A stretch of DNA of 64,000 nt from Metabacillus crassostreae (lineage in GTDB: Bacteria; Bacillota; Bacilli; Bacillales; Bacillaceae): the NCBI RefSeq assembly GCF_016908395.1, contig NZ_JAFBDU010000002.1:558001-622000 (forward strand), given 5' to 3'. This document shows positions 45,508 through 54,335 of the stretch, piece after piece. Made by a program: the position numbers and the translations under genes. Under the pieces are notes generated by a model. It was not told the origin of the DNA and did not search any database. It saw only the letters and a program-made list of their open reading frames with translations. Every line of letters starts with the position of its first letter. Position 1 is the first letter of the stretch.

Positions 45508-46518
45508 TTATTCTAAAATTTCTGCTTCTTCTTTCCATTCTTCTTTTACTTCAATTCCCATATCCTCTGCAGCTTTTGCATTAATTTGTAGCTTAAGCTT
45601 TTGTGGATATTGAACAGGAATTTCGCTTGCTTTTTTCTCACCATTTAAAATACTAACAGCCATTTCACCAGCTTCAAAGCCGATATCATAGTAATCAAAA
45701 CCATAAGCAGCAAATCCACCGCGTTCAACTGAATCTAATTCTCCAACAAATAATGGGATATCAGAATCACTAGCTACTCCAATAACACTTTCAAGAGCTG
45801 AAACAACTGTGTTGTCTGTAATTACATATAAAGAATCAACTTTTCCTATTAATGATTCTGTCGCTTGCTTTACTTCTGCAGATGTTGATACTGATGCTTC
45901 AACAACCTCTAAGTCTGTTCCTTCCATTGCTTTTTTCACTAATTCAATTTGAGCAACAGAGTTTTGTTCACCAGAATTATAAATCATTCCGACTTTATTT
46001 CCATCTATATTTTCATCAATGAATTTCACAGTATTAGGTATCGCATCTGGATGTGTGTCAGTTGTACCTGTAATATTTGCTCCTGGCTCTTCAAAGCTAG
46101 TTACCAGTCCGCCACCAATAGGATCTGTTACAGATGTAAAAATGATTGGTATATCAGTTGTTGCATTTAAAGCACTTTGTGCACTAGGTGTTGAGTTAGC
46201 AAATATTAAATCTACTTTATCACCAACGAAATTATTAGCAATCGTTTGGCTATTATTTTGATCTCCTTGAGCAATTTGCACATCATACTCTACTTCTAAG
46301 CCCTTTTCTTTTAAAGCAGCTTTAAATCCTTCTAATGCCGCATCAAGTGATGGATGCTCAACAATTTGGTTAACACCAATTGTGTATGTTTTTGCTCCTT
46401 CTGCAGAGCCACTTCCTTCATTTTTACCTTCAGATGATGATTCACTTGAACCACAGCCTGCTAATGCTAAAAAACTAGCTAACATTAGACCTGAACCAAT
46501 TTTCCAACCTTTATTCAT
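45508..46518 (-). CDS. ABC transporter substrate-binding lipoprotein (PF04392 type)
   Basis: A 336-residue lipoprotein. The signal peptide ends in LALAGC, with C22 the lipidated residue, followed by a Ser/Glu-rich linker and a two-lobed periplasmic-binding-type domain from about residue 45 (TYTIGVNQIVEHPSLDAAL). IFANSTPSAQSALNAT and FTSVTDPIGGGLV are typical of the family. It is the first gene of the three-gene importer operon. A clear SigA promoter lies upstream and no T-box or riboswitch was recognised in the leader. The ligand is not known; tryptophan or another small amino acid-like solute is possible. Confidence 0.9.
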   Translation of the reverse strand: MNKGWKIGSGLMLASFLALAGCGSSESSSEGKNEGSGSAEGAKTYTIGVNQIVEHPSLDAALEGFKAALKEKGLEVEYDVQIAQGDQNNSQTIANNFVGDKVDLIFANSTPSAQSALNATTDIPIIFTSVTDPIGGGLVTSFEEPGANITGTTDTHPDAIPNTVKFIDENIDGNKVGMIYNSGEQNSVAQIELVKKAMEGTDLEVVEASVSTSAEVKQATESLIGKVDSLYVITDNTVVSALESVIGVASDSDIPLFVGELDSVERGGFAAYGFDYYDIGFEAGEMAVSILNGEKKASEIPVQYPQKLKLQINAKAAEDMGIEVKEEWKEEAEILE

Positions 46519-46590
46519 GTTAAACTCCCCTTTTTTACGTTTCTATTTTTTAAATAATCCCTTTTATGCTTTTATGCTTTCATTGATTAA

Positions 46591-46618
46591 ATTATACAGA
46601 AAAAGAGAAATAGTTCAA
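46591..46618 (-). promoter_or_regulatory. SigA promoter of the lipoprotein ABC operon
   Basis: TTGAAC (46613-46618) and TATAAT (46591-46596) are separated by 16 bases on the minus strand, giving a leader of about 65 bases before the gene. Confidence 0.75.
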
Positions 46619-46746
46619 TATTTTTTGAATATTTTCATAAATTTTCTTTCATTTTCAAAGATTATTGGTAGAAACTATCAAAAAAGCAGTCTATAAAATG
46701 TTATCCGGAGAAAGCTTTAGGATTTTACTCATAGTCATTCATATAC

Positions 46747-46780
46747 AAAAAAACACAAATATCTGCACGATATTTGTGTC
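46747..46780 (-). terminator. Rho-independent terminator of lcfB
   Basis: ACACAAATATC (46753-46763) pairs perfectly with GATATTTGTGT (46769-46779); on the minus strand the stem is followed by seven T. It lies 34 bases past the lcfB stop. Confidence 0.88.
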
Positions 46781-46813
46781 TAGCATCTTACTTTATTGTA
46801 TTCTTCTAAAGTA

Positions 46814-48370
46814 TCATTTTTGGAGAACTTGATCTTTTAATGCTCTTCTTAAAATCTTTCCTGTTGTATTCTTAGGTAATTCTTCTAAGAATTCAATAGA
46901 ATTTGGAATTTTATATTTAGCGATACGCTCTTTACAATAATCAAGAAGTATCTCTTCAGTTATTTGGTTATTTTTTACGACAACAAAGCATTTCACTGCT
47001 TCACCAAAATTTGGATCTGGAATTCCAAGAACAGCCACTTCGACCACATCTTCATGATTATATAGAACTTCCTCAACTTCACGTGGATAAACATTATAGC
47101 CACCTACAATAATCATATCTTTTTTTCGATCTACAATATAAAAATAACCATCTTCATCTTTTTTTGCTAAATCACCAGTATAAAGCCAACCATCTCGGAT
47201 CGTAGCTGCCGTTTCTTCTGGCATCTTATAATATCCTTTCATTACATTAGGTCCTTTAACAATTAATTCACCTACTTGATTTGGTGGTAACTCTTCACCT
47301 AATTCGTTTACGACTTTATTCTCTACATTTACAATGCTTGTTCCGATTGAACCCGCCTTTCTTGGGCGATCAAGAGGATTAAAGCACGTAACCGGTGAAG
47401 CCTCTGAAAGACCGTATCCTTCTGAAACCATCACATCAAATTTTTGCTCAAATCCATTTAAAAGCGCAACAGGCATTGATGCTCCACCAGAAATGCAAAT
47501 TCTTAAAGACTTTAAGTCAGCCTTGTTCGCTTGATCAAATTGAAGTAAAAAATTATACATAGTCGGTACTCCAGCAAAAACAGTTGCTTCATATTTTTTT
47601 ACTAAATTGAATATAATCTCAGGACTAAATCGAGGTACAACAAGTAATGTCGCTCCATTCATTAATGGTGCATTTAATGAAACTGTTAAACAGAATACAT
47701 GAAACATAGGTAATGTTGTCACAACAATATCATTGTTAGTTATTTCTAAATAATTTGCTGTGTCAATTGCATTACTATAAAGATTTTTATGTGTGAGCAT
47801 GGCACCCTTAGGCTTACCAGTTGTACCAGATGTATATAAAATAACAGCGACATCATAATCATTCAGCACAGGACCATCAAATTGTGCTCTGCCAACAGAA
47901 AGCATTTTTGTAAACGATTTCAATTTTGTGTAGATATTTAGCTTAGTAATATCAAGTTCTGCTTTGTTTTCATTTGGTGGAGTTTCACAGGTTATTATAT
48001 GACCTACTGTAGGTAATATCGCCTCCATTTTTTCAAATAGTGGAAGTAGTAGATCCAATGTAACAACAGCCTTAACGTCTCCATTGTTAATAATATAAGC
48101 AATCTCATCTGGAGTATAAATAGGATTTATCGGAATAACCGTTGCTCCTGCACGAATAGCCCCGTAAAGAGAGATAATGAAGTATGGTGAATTTCCTAAT
48201 ACAACTGCAACATGATCTCCCTTGGAAATTCCTAATTCATTTAAGCTACTTGCAAACTTATTAATTGCCCCTTCAAGCTGTAAATAGGTTGTTTCAGTGC
48301 CTTCAAAAATAATTGCTGGCTTATTACCATATTCCTTTACTGTTTGTGATAACTGTAAAGATAAATTCAT
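46814..48370 (-). CDS. lcfB: Long-chain fatty-acid-CoA ligase
   Basis: Activates long-chain fatty acids with ATP and CoA for beta-oxidation. The AMP-binding motif [13 protein letters not shown] lies near residues 178-190, [10 protein letters not shown] near 330 and [13 protein letters not shown] near 405, with [11 protein letters not shown]-type sequence at the C-terminus ([15 protein letters not shown]). The frame opens at 48409, but GGGTGGGAGA before the ATG at 48370 gives [13 protein letters not shown] and 518 residues, close to the 513 of B. subtilis LcfB (YhfL). The upstream 13 codons of the longer frame overlap a FadR operator, which also argues for the shorter protein. Confidence 0.93.
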   Translation of the reverse strand: MNLSLQLSQTVKEYGNKPAIIFEGTETTYLQLEGAINKFASSLNELGISKGDHVAVVLGNSPYFIISLYGAIRAGATVIPINPIYTPDEIAYIINNGDVKAVVTLDLLLPLFEKMEAILPTVGHIITCETPPNENKAELDITKLNIYTKLKSFTKMLSVGRAQFDGPVLNDYDVAVILYTSGTTGKPKGAMLTHKNLYSNAIDTANYLEITNNDIVVTTLPMFHVFCLTVSLNAPLMNGATLLVVPRFSPEIIFNLVKKYEATVFAGVPTMYNFLLQFDQANKADLKSLRICISGGASMPVALLNGFEQKFDVMVSEGYGLSEASPVTCFNPLDRPRKAGSIGTSIVNVENKVVNELGEELPPNQVGELIVKGPNVMKGYYKMPEETAATIRDGWLYTGDLAKKDEDGYFYIVDRKKDMIIVGGYNVYPREVEEVLYNHEDVVEVAVLGIPDPNFGEAVKCFVVVKNNQITEEILLDYCKERIAKYKIPNSIEFLEELPKNTTGKILRRALKDQVLQK

Positions 48371-48393
48371 TCTCCCACCCCTTAGTAGTAAAA

Positions 48394-48413
48394 ATGAATG
48401 AATAACCATTCAT
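48394..48413. promoter_or_regulatory. FadR operator upstream of lcfB
   Basis: ATGAATGAATAACCATTCAT matches the Bacillus FadR (YsiA) box TGAATGAMTANTCATTCA at nearly all positions. It lies 24 bases before the lcfB start. Long-chain acyl-CoA should relieve repression. Confidence 0.85.
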
Positions 48414-48782
48414 TTTTTAGTCATAAAAAATATGCAATTGCATAACAGTTTTCTCAGATGCACTTCTACTTCTAATAGAATATTGATTTTATAAAAACAC
48501 AACTTAACGTAGCTTCTTACCCCTTAGCTATTCTTCCATTATTCATTGCTTTACATTTATACTGCGTTAAGCATAAAAAATATTCTACCTATATTATATT
48601 GAAAGAATTCATAATATTCAATGACCTGGAATTGATTCCACATGTAAAAGTTTGAAAATATAATGTTATTTATCAAGTGTTTAGTATGTTATATATAAAT
48701 CTCAATTGATATATATTTGACATTAATAAAATAAGCACACCAAACCATTGCAAGATTTAGTATGCTTATCCTTATTTCATAT

Positions 48783-48938
48783 AGGCTCTTTTTTGAGAAA
48801 CTGTTGCTATTTTCCTTAATTTTGCAATAGAAGCATTGTTTTATTGCATAATAAGGGACTAACCTATGAAGAATAGATGCCACTATGCTTGATACAGTAT
48901 TGTTTACTTAGGATTGCAAAACAACTACGAAAACATCC
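48783..48938. mobile_element. MITE-like element, copy 2
   Basis: About 155 bases strongly similar to 29211-29391 through most of the length: GGCTCTTTTTTGAGAAA at the left, CTATGCTTGATACAGT near the centre right, and TTGCAAAACAACTACGAAAA at the right. The terminal TTTAATTAA repeats are lost. It lies in the 600-base region between lplJ and lcfB, which otherwise holds only the FadR box and AT-rich DNA. Confidence 0.75.
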
Positions 48939-48969
48939 TTCACATAGTAAAAACTCTTAAGTGAATTAA

Positions 48970-49962
48970 TTAATAAATTAAATTGATAAATTCTTCTTTA
49001 TCAATTTTTCCAAAATATTTTTTTACATCAATATCACTCAAAGCTGTTTCAATGGCTGCTCGTTCATATTTTATGTCAGTTAGAGAATGTTCAACTTCTT
49101 CCACATCTCCTACTCCAAAAAAGTCACCGTAGATCTTACAATTCTTGATGATCCCCTTTTGAACCTCAAAACGAACATCAATTGATCCAACAGGAAAACG
49201 GTGTGAATGCTGATAGTTGAATTTTGGCGATTTTCCATAATTCCAATTCCAATTTTGATAACGATTTTGAGAAATTTCGTTTATTTTCTTCCAATCATCT
49301 TCTGTTAGTACATATTGTGGGATCGTATCATAATCACCAAAAATTTGGTGAAGCAACAGCTCTCTAAACTGCTTTATTGACACTTTCTCATCCAAATATT
49401 CACTTATATTTGCAACCCTGCTTCTAATAGATTTTATCCCTTTAGATTCAATTTTATCTTTTTTAACCTTCAGTGCTGATACGACATTTTCAATTTCAGA
49501 ATCAAATAATAATGTACCATGTGAAAACATTCTTCCCTTTGTTGAAAACTGAGCATTTCCAGAGATCTTTCGTCCATCATTAGCGATAATATCATTTCTA
49601 CCGCTTAGCTCTGCTTTAACACCCATTTTTCCTAAAGCTTGAACCACAGGCTCTGTAAACTTTTTAAAATTATGAAAGCTTTCACCATCATCTTTAGTAA
49701 TAAAACTAAAGTTTAAATTTCCTTCATCATGGTAAACAGCACCACCACCAGAAAGTCTTCTAACAACATGGATAGAATGATCTTCGACATACGTGGTATT
49801 AATTTCTTCAATTGTGTTCTGATTTTTACCAATTATGATTGATGGTTCATTTATGTAAAATAATAAATAGGATTCTTTAGGATTTAAATGTTTAACCGCG
49901 TATTCTTCTATTGCTAAATTAATTTTTGGATCTGTAATTCCTTGATTATCAATAAATAACAT
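48970..49962 (-). CDS. lplJ: Lipoate-protein ligase LplJ
   Basis: Attaches free lipoate to lipoyl domains of 2-oxoacid dehydrogenases and GcvH. The lipoate/ATP binding motif RRLSGGGAVYHDEGN is at residues 68-82 and the catalytic lysine K132 in RKISGNA. The 330 residues comprise the large domain (1-245) and the small accessory domain (about 250-330), normal for LplJ (YhfJ). It lies 13 bases after yhfI on the same strand, so yhfI-lplJ is an operon, as in B. subtilis. Confidence 0.94.
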   Translation of the reverse strand: MLFIDNQGITDPKINLAIEEYAVKHLNPKESYLLFYINEPSIIIGKNQNTIEEINTTYVEDHSIHVVRRLSGGGAVYHDEGNLNFSFITKDDGESFHNFKKFTEPVVQALGKMGVKAELSGRNDIIANDGRKISGNAQFSTKGRMFSHGTLLFDSEIENVVSALKVKKDKIESKGIKSIRSRVANISEYLDEKVSIKQFRELLLHQIFGDYDTIPQYVLTEDDWKKINEISQNRYQNWNWNYGKSPKFNYQHSHRFPVGSIDVRFEVQKGIIKNCKIYGDFFGVGDVEEVEHSLTDIKYERAAIETALSDIDVKKYFGKIDKEEFINLIY

Positions 49963-49975
49963 TCATTTTCCTCCT

Positions 49976-50713
49976 TTAATTGCTACTCCATGTAAAGCCA
50001 GTTTTTGCAAGAGAAATTTCACCTTTATATTCATTTCTAGCTTCTTTAATAAGATCTTGATGATCACCAAAATGAGGTAAATGTGTTAATAAGAGTTTCT
50101 TAACATTTGCTAAATGGGCTATTCTACCAACCTCTGTACTGTTCATATGACCAGCTGCTGTTCCATCCTGATTTCCATATAAGCTACACTCTGCGATAAG
50201 CAAATCTGCCGAAGATGAAAATGATATAAATTCGTCTTGATAGCTTGAATCTGCAGTATATACTAGGCTTGAGTTTCCATCAGATATTTTCATAGCAAAG
50301 CAAGGTGCAGGATGAATCGTTGGTAAAAAAGATATTGTAAAAGGACCAACTACTATTTGTTGTGTATGATCATATTCGATTCCTTTAGTTGCTTGCTTAT
50401 AAGTTAATTTTTTATAAGCCTCCTGATCTAAAGCATGTGCATAAATTGGTAATGTTTTATCTTTATTATGAATGAGAGATGTGACATAACATGCATATTG
50501 CAATGGTCCTATATCTGCTATGTGATCATGATGGTAATGAGATAATACAACAGCATCTAATTGATCAATTGAAATACTTTCTTGTAGCTTTGATAATACA
50601 GCACTGCCACAATCGATTAATAAGTTAAAACCATTTGATTCAATTAAATATCCAGAGGTTGCTTCATTTGCTTCTGGATATCCACCCCAATAGCCAATAA
50701 CCTTTAATTTCAT
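49976..50713 (-). CDS. yhfI: Metallo-beta-lactamase-fold hydrolase YhfI
   Basis: A 245-residue MBL-fold protein. The metal motif HYHHDH (residues 59-64, HxHxDH), TIHPAPC near 138, TADSSYQDE near 155 and AECS further on are typical of the RNase Z/YhfI-like group without the tRNA exosite. It may be a phosphodiesterase; the true substrate is unknown. First gene of yhfI-lplJ, divergent from yhfH. Confidence 0.88.
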   Translation of the reverse strand: MKLKVIGYWGGYPEANEATSGYLIESNGFNLLIDCGSAVLSKLQESISIDQLDAVVLSHYHHDHIADIGPLQYACYVTSLIHNKDKTLPIYAHALDQEAYKKLTYKQATKGIEYDHTQQIVVGPFTISFLPTIHPAPCFAMKISDGNSSLVYTADSSYQDEFISFSSSADLLIAECSLYGNQDGTAAGHMNSTEVGRIAHLANVKKLLLTHLPHFGDHQDLIKEARNEYKGEISLAKTGFTWSSN

Positions 50714-50889
50714 GAAACATCATCCTCCTATTTCTCCCTATCATTATACAAGCTTGTTAGCTATTCTTCACGTATTCCCCATTATGAGTCAATAATCAAG
50801 AAAATATCTGGTTAATAGCCCTTTTTTCAATGAATTAACATTGATATATCAATATTTAGCACAATTCGCAATAAGTTGTTACAAAACAG

Positions 50890-50917
50890 TTGTTGACACT
50901 TTATTAACTGTTATAAT
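50890..50917 (+). promoter_or_regulatory. Candidate SigA promoter of yhfH
   Basis: TTGTTG (50890-50895) and TATAAT (50912-50917) are spaced by 16 bases, 36 bases upstream of yhfH. Confidence 0.55.
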
Positions 50918-50953
50918 ACAATGACAGTAACAAATGACATGGAGGGATTACAA

Positions 50954-51088
50954 ATGATGATGAAATTAACTGAATTTTTCAGAAACTTACCGAGAAAACA
51001 ATGCAAGGAATGTGGAAATGAAATTGAAGAACAGCATGAATGTTATGGTAATACATGTAATGAGTGTCTTCATGTAAGCGATTTATAA
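50954..51088 (+). CDS. yhfH: YhfH family small zinc-ribbon-like protein
   Basis: A 44-residue protein, starting at one of three consecutive ATG codons (MMMKLTEFFRNLP), behind GGAGGGATTAC. It has CKECG and CNECL motifs (C17, C20, C35, C38) plus H28 and C30, which should bind one metal ion. YhfH proteins are small, widespread in Bacillus and of unknown function. Position between yhfI and a regulator gene matches the yhfH-yhfI-lplJ order of B. subtilis. Confidence 0.85.
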   Translation: MMMKLTEFFRNLPRKQCKECGNEIEEQHECYGNTCNECLHVSDL

Positions 51089-51293
51089 TTCTACAGTTAA
51101 TGTACTAAAGATCTCATATTAATAGTGCATCGATTTTATTACTTCAATTAAAATCTGTTAATATAGTTATTTGCCCCTAGTCTCACTAAATAAGCCAATT
51201 GAATTCTCAAAGTCTTCACTGCTAGAAACATTGCAATCTAGAAGAGAAGTATTCTCTTAAAATTTGCATGGGTATCAAAAAATTGCTTTAAAA

Positions 51294-51337
51294 AAAGAAA
51301 AGGATGCGATTGTATTTAATCGGCATCCTTTTCTTTT
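51294..51337. terminator. Bidirectional terminator between yhfH and the LacI gene
   Basis: AAAAGAAAAGGATGC pairs with GCATCCTTTTCTTTT, with an inner GATT/AATC extension. It overlaps the stop codon of the LacI-family gene. The 200 bases from yhfH to this point hold no other feature I recognise. Confidence 0.9.
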
Positions 51338-52355
51338 ATGATGTCGCAACTAGATTTCTACGAAACATTGTGGAATCTCGTAAAGCTAGCTTTGAGGCAA
51401 ACTCATGTTTTTCAAAAGAACGAAATTGTTTTTTATGTATTTTTTCATAAATTACATCCATAGCTTTCGATGCCATTTCTTCAACTGGCAATATAACTGT
51501 TGTAACCATAGGCTCGATAATTTCGGTTAATTCCATATTGTCATAACCTACAATTGCTAAATCATCTGGTAATCTCCATCCAGCCTTCTTCGCCTCAGAA
51601 ATGATTCCAGCTGCAACAGCATCACTTCCAGTGAAAATAGCAGTTGGACATATGTTCAAATTCTCCATTTCTCGGAATATGTGTCTTCCATCATTAACTG
51701 TGGAAACCCTTTCAAAATGAAGTTTACTTTGAAAATGAATACCTGCCTCAGCTAGCGCTTTTATAAAGCCTTCTTTTCTAGCAGTCATTCCCTCGCTTAT
51801 ATATCCATTTGAACAATAAGCTATATGTTTATGTCCTCTTTCAAGTAGATGTTTCGCTATCATATATCCACTTTTTGTTTGATTAATAAACACCATCGGA
51901 ATCTCAGCTTGCTCTACAACCTCATTACAAAGAACAATTGGACCATAATTCAAATAAGAATCAATGATTGCCCAATCGTTTTCAATAGATGTCATGATAA
52001 CCCCATCAACCTGTTTCGTTTTGAGTAGGTTTAAATAACTTCTCTCTTTCTGTTTTGAGAATTGAGTTTGACAAATAATCAGCTGGTAGCCCTTTGCAGA
52101 AGCTGCCATTTCTAATATTTCTATGAGCTGACTAAAAAAGGGTGTTGATATCTTTGGAATCAATACAGCAATAATCTGAGACTTTTGATTTCTTAAGCTT
52201 CTAGCAGCCGAATTCGGAACATACCCCAAATGTTCCATTGCCTGCTGAACAAGCTTTTTCTTTTCATCAGAAACATATGGATGGTCATTTAATACTCTTG
52301 ATACTGTTGTTCTCGATAAACCGGCTAACCTTGCGACATCTTCAATGGTAGACAA
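51336..52355 (-). CDS. LacI family transcriptional regulator
   Basis: A 339-residue repressor-type protein. The N-terminal helix-turn-helix and hinge (STIEDVARLAGLSRTTVSRV, residues 2-21, to about 58) precede a sugar-binding periplasmic-type domain with IFTGSDAVAAGI near 250. The frame opens at 52418, but GGGGAGGGAG before a TTG at 52355 gives MSTIEDVARLAG, the usual first residues of this family. No sugar gene lies beside it, so the regulated genes are elsewhere. It is not CcpA by its loops. Target sugar unknown. Confidence 0.85.
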   Translation of the reverse strand: MSTIEDVARLAGLSRTTVSRVLNDHPYVSDEKKKLVQQAMEHLGYVPNSAARSLRNQKSQIIAVLIPKISTPFFSQLIEILEMAASAKGYQLIICQTQFSKQKERSYLNLLKTKQVDGVIMTSIENDWAIIDSYLNYGPIVLCNEVVEQAEIPMVFINQTKSGYMIAKHLLERGHKHIAYCSNGYISEGMTARKEGFIKALAEAGIHFQSKLHFERVSTVNDGRHIFREMENLNICPTAIFTGSDAVAAGIISEAKKAGWRLPDDLAIVGYDNMELTEIIEPMVTTVILPVEEMASKAMDVIYEKIHKKQFRSFEKHEFASKLALRDSTMFRRNLVATS

Positions 52356-52564
52356 AATTTCTCCCTCCCCATAGGCTCTATGTTGCCCACCTTGCTTGAC
52401 ACTTGGAAACGTTTTCATACTTCATTATATGAAAATATCATTTTAATTTCAATGTTTTTTTACATCAAATGTTAATTTATTGTAAAGCCCATTTTAAAAA
52501 TAACTATTTTCACTCCAATTTACATCCTAAAGAAACACCTTTTGATAATCAAAACAAATAAAAA

Positions 52565-52908
52565 GAGGCTGGGACATATTTAAAGAAATAATCCAAAAAG
52601 ACGAATAAATCTAAATTCAGTTAGGTTGAAAAAACAAGTTCGTTCCATTACGCTGCAGACACTCGCGTTCCACGGGGAGGAAGCTATGCCTCCTCAGCTT
52701 CACCTGCTTAGGTCTCAGCTCTTCCTCTATTTCCGTAGGTGCCCTAGTGTCTTCCGCTCCATTTCACTAAGTTTTTAAAATAGAATCCAAAATCAAGAAA
52801 TCTATTGAAGACGGCAGATAAAAACCCGTATTATTAGGCGAATGATAATTGAAATATCACCTAATAATTCGGGTTTAACATTAGCTTAACTACTTATGTC
52901 CCTGCCTC
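52565..52908. repeat. Dispersed structured repeat, full-length copy F (reverse orientation)
   Basis: A 344-bp copy reversed relative to B and C, between the guaC 3' end and the LacI-family 5' end. Ends are GAGGCTGGGACATA and TATGTCCCTGCCTC. The internal hairpin (AAAACCCGTATTATTAGGCGA against TCACCTAATAATTCGGGTTT) is at about 52823-52875, and the core includes CTGCAGACACTCG, GGGGAGGAAG and GTGTCTTCCGCTCC. This is the only copy with two known neighbours that is not at a convergent junction. Confidence 0.92.
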
Positions 52909-52986
52909 CATACTATCAGTACATACACGATAAAACCACTGTTACTAAGCATGAATGAATTTGATCAATTAACACAATAAGAGTGT

Positions 52987-53970
52987 TTAATAAACCTTAT
53001 CTCCATTGAAAATTGAGTTTTTAACAACTACATAATCAACATGGCGAATGGCTTCTAAATGTGTTCCACCTGCATATGAAATAGATGATTGTAAGTCCTG
53101 TTCCATTTCAGTTAATGTGTCCTGCAAGGATCCCTTATGCTCAACAAACATTTTTTTACCTTCTACATTTTTCTTTTCACCTTTTTGGAACTCTGAAGCA
53201 GAGCCGAAATATTCTTTATATAGCTTGCCATCTTTTTCAGTTGTTTGACCTGGAGATTCCTCATGTCCAGCAAATAAAGAACCAATCATAACCATAGAGG
53301 CACCAAAACGAATGGATTTAGCAATATCTCCATGTGTACGAATACCACCATCTGCAATAATAGGTTTGCTTGCTGCTTTTGCACACCAGCGAAGTGCTGC
53401 AAGCTGCCAGCCACCAGTACCAAAACCCGTTTTTATTTTTGTAATGCAAACCTTTCCTGGTCCAATTCCAACCTTTGTTGCATCAGCACCAGCATGCTCT
53501 AGCTCTCTTACCGCTTCAGGCGTTCCTACATTTCCAGCTATTACAAAGCTCTGTGGTAAGTGCTTTTTGATATGCTGAATCATTTCGATAACTGCTTTGG
53601 AATGTCCATGTGCAATATCTATTGTAATAAATTCAGGTGTAAGTTGTTTCTCTGATAATTGCTCGACAAATCCATATTCTTCTTCTTTAACACCAACACT
53701 TATTGAAGCGATTAAACCACGAGCATTCATATCTTTAATAAATTCTTCTCTCTTTTCAGGTTCAAAACGATGCATTACATAGAAATAACCATTTTCCGCT
53801 AAGTAAATGGCGATCTTCTCATCTATTATAGTCTGCATATTAGCAGGCACTACTGGTAGTTTAAATTTATGTCCACCAAGGGTAATACTTGTATCACATT
53901 CCGATCGACTGTTCACAACACATTTTGCCGGAATTAATTGAATATCTTCATAATCAAATACATTTTCCAT
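52987..53970 (-). CDS. guaC: GMP reductase
   Basis: Reductively deaminates GMP to IMP with NADPH, linking guanine to adenine nucleotides. The 327-residue protein has the catalytic C175 in [19 protein letters not shown], and [11 protein letters not shown]. The GTG at 53979 lies inside the AGGAGTG ribosome site, so the ATG at 53970 (MENVFDYED) is used. It corresponds to the short IMPDH/GMPR type GuaC2. No purine riboswitch was recognised upstream. Single gene. Confidence 0.94.
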   Translation of the reverse strand: MENVFDYEDIQLIPAKCVVNSRSECDTSITLGGHKFKLPVVPANMQTIIDEKIAIYLAENGYFYVMHRFEPEKREEFIKDMNARGLIASISVGVKEEEYGFVEQLSEKQLTPEFITIDIAHGHSKAVIEMIQHIKKHLPQSFVIAGNVGTPEAVRELEHAGADATKVGIGPGKVCITKIKTGFGTGGWQLAALRWCAKAASKPIIADGGIRTHGDIAKSIRFGASMVMIGSLFAGHEESPGQTTEKDGKLYKEYFGSASEFQKGEKKNVEGKKMFVEHKGSLQDTLTEMEQDLQSSISYAGGTHLEAIRHVDYVVVKNSIFNGDKVY

Positions 53971-54287
53971 ATTTAGCACTCCTAAAAACGAATATTTAAA
54001 AGGTTGTTATTATATATTGTTCGTACATTAGGTAATTTACATTATTTCTTACCTTATGTCAAAGGTTTTACATTGGCTATTTTGTTAAAGCTTATGAAAT
54101 TCTTATTTAATACCAATTAGACTTTAAACAATCTGATCTTGATATTATTTCTTTCTTTTATAGTTATAAATCATTCTTTTTCTGCAAAACTAAAAAATAC
54201 TTTCGATTTTGATCTTACTAATAATATTGGTTTTACTTTTTACAGATCTTAGAAAATGAACTTAATAATGAACCTTATCTTTAAATC
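53971..54287. other. Intergenic region upstream of guaC, no gene seen
   Basis: About 320 bases of very AT-rich DNA that should hold the guaC promoter. I see no riboswitch-like or repeat sequence. Confidence 0.5.
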
Positions 54288-54323
54288 AAAAAAACTGTTC
54301 CTCATGTCAACTCAAGGAACAGC
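54288..54323 (-). terminator. Rho-independent terminator of the DeoR gene
   Basis: On the minus strand CTGTTCCT (complement of 54315-54322) pairs with AGGAACAG (complement of 54295-54302), then runs into seven T. It starts 13 bases after the gene, so the regulator is transcribed alone. Confidence 0.85.
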
Positions 54324-54335
54324 TAAGCGAAAGAT

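Noticed and set aside
46519-46590. T-box leader before the TrpXYZ-type operon
   Set aside because: The leader is only about 65 bases long and lacks the T-box sequence.
48689-48883. Minus-strand 64-codon frame over the second MITE-like copy
   Set aside because: Covers part of the repeat and has no ribosome site.
53971-54287. Purine riboswitch upstream of guaC
   Set aside because: No conserved purine-aptamer loop sequences could be found by eye.
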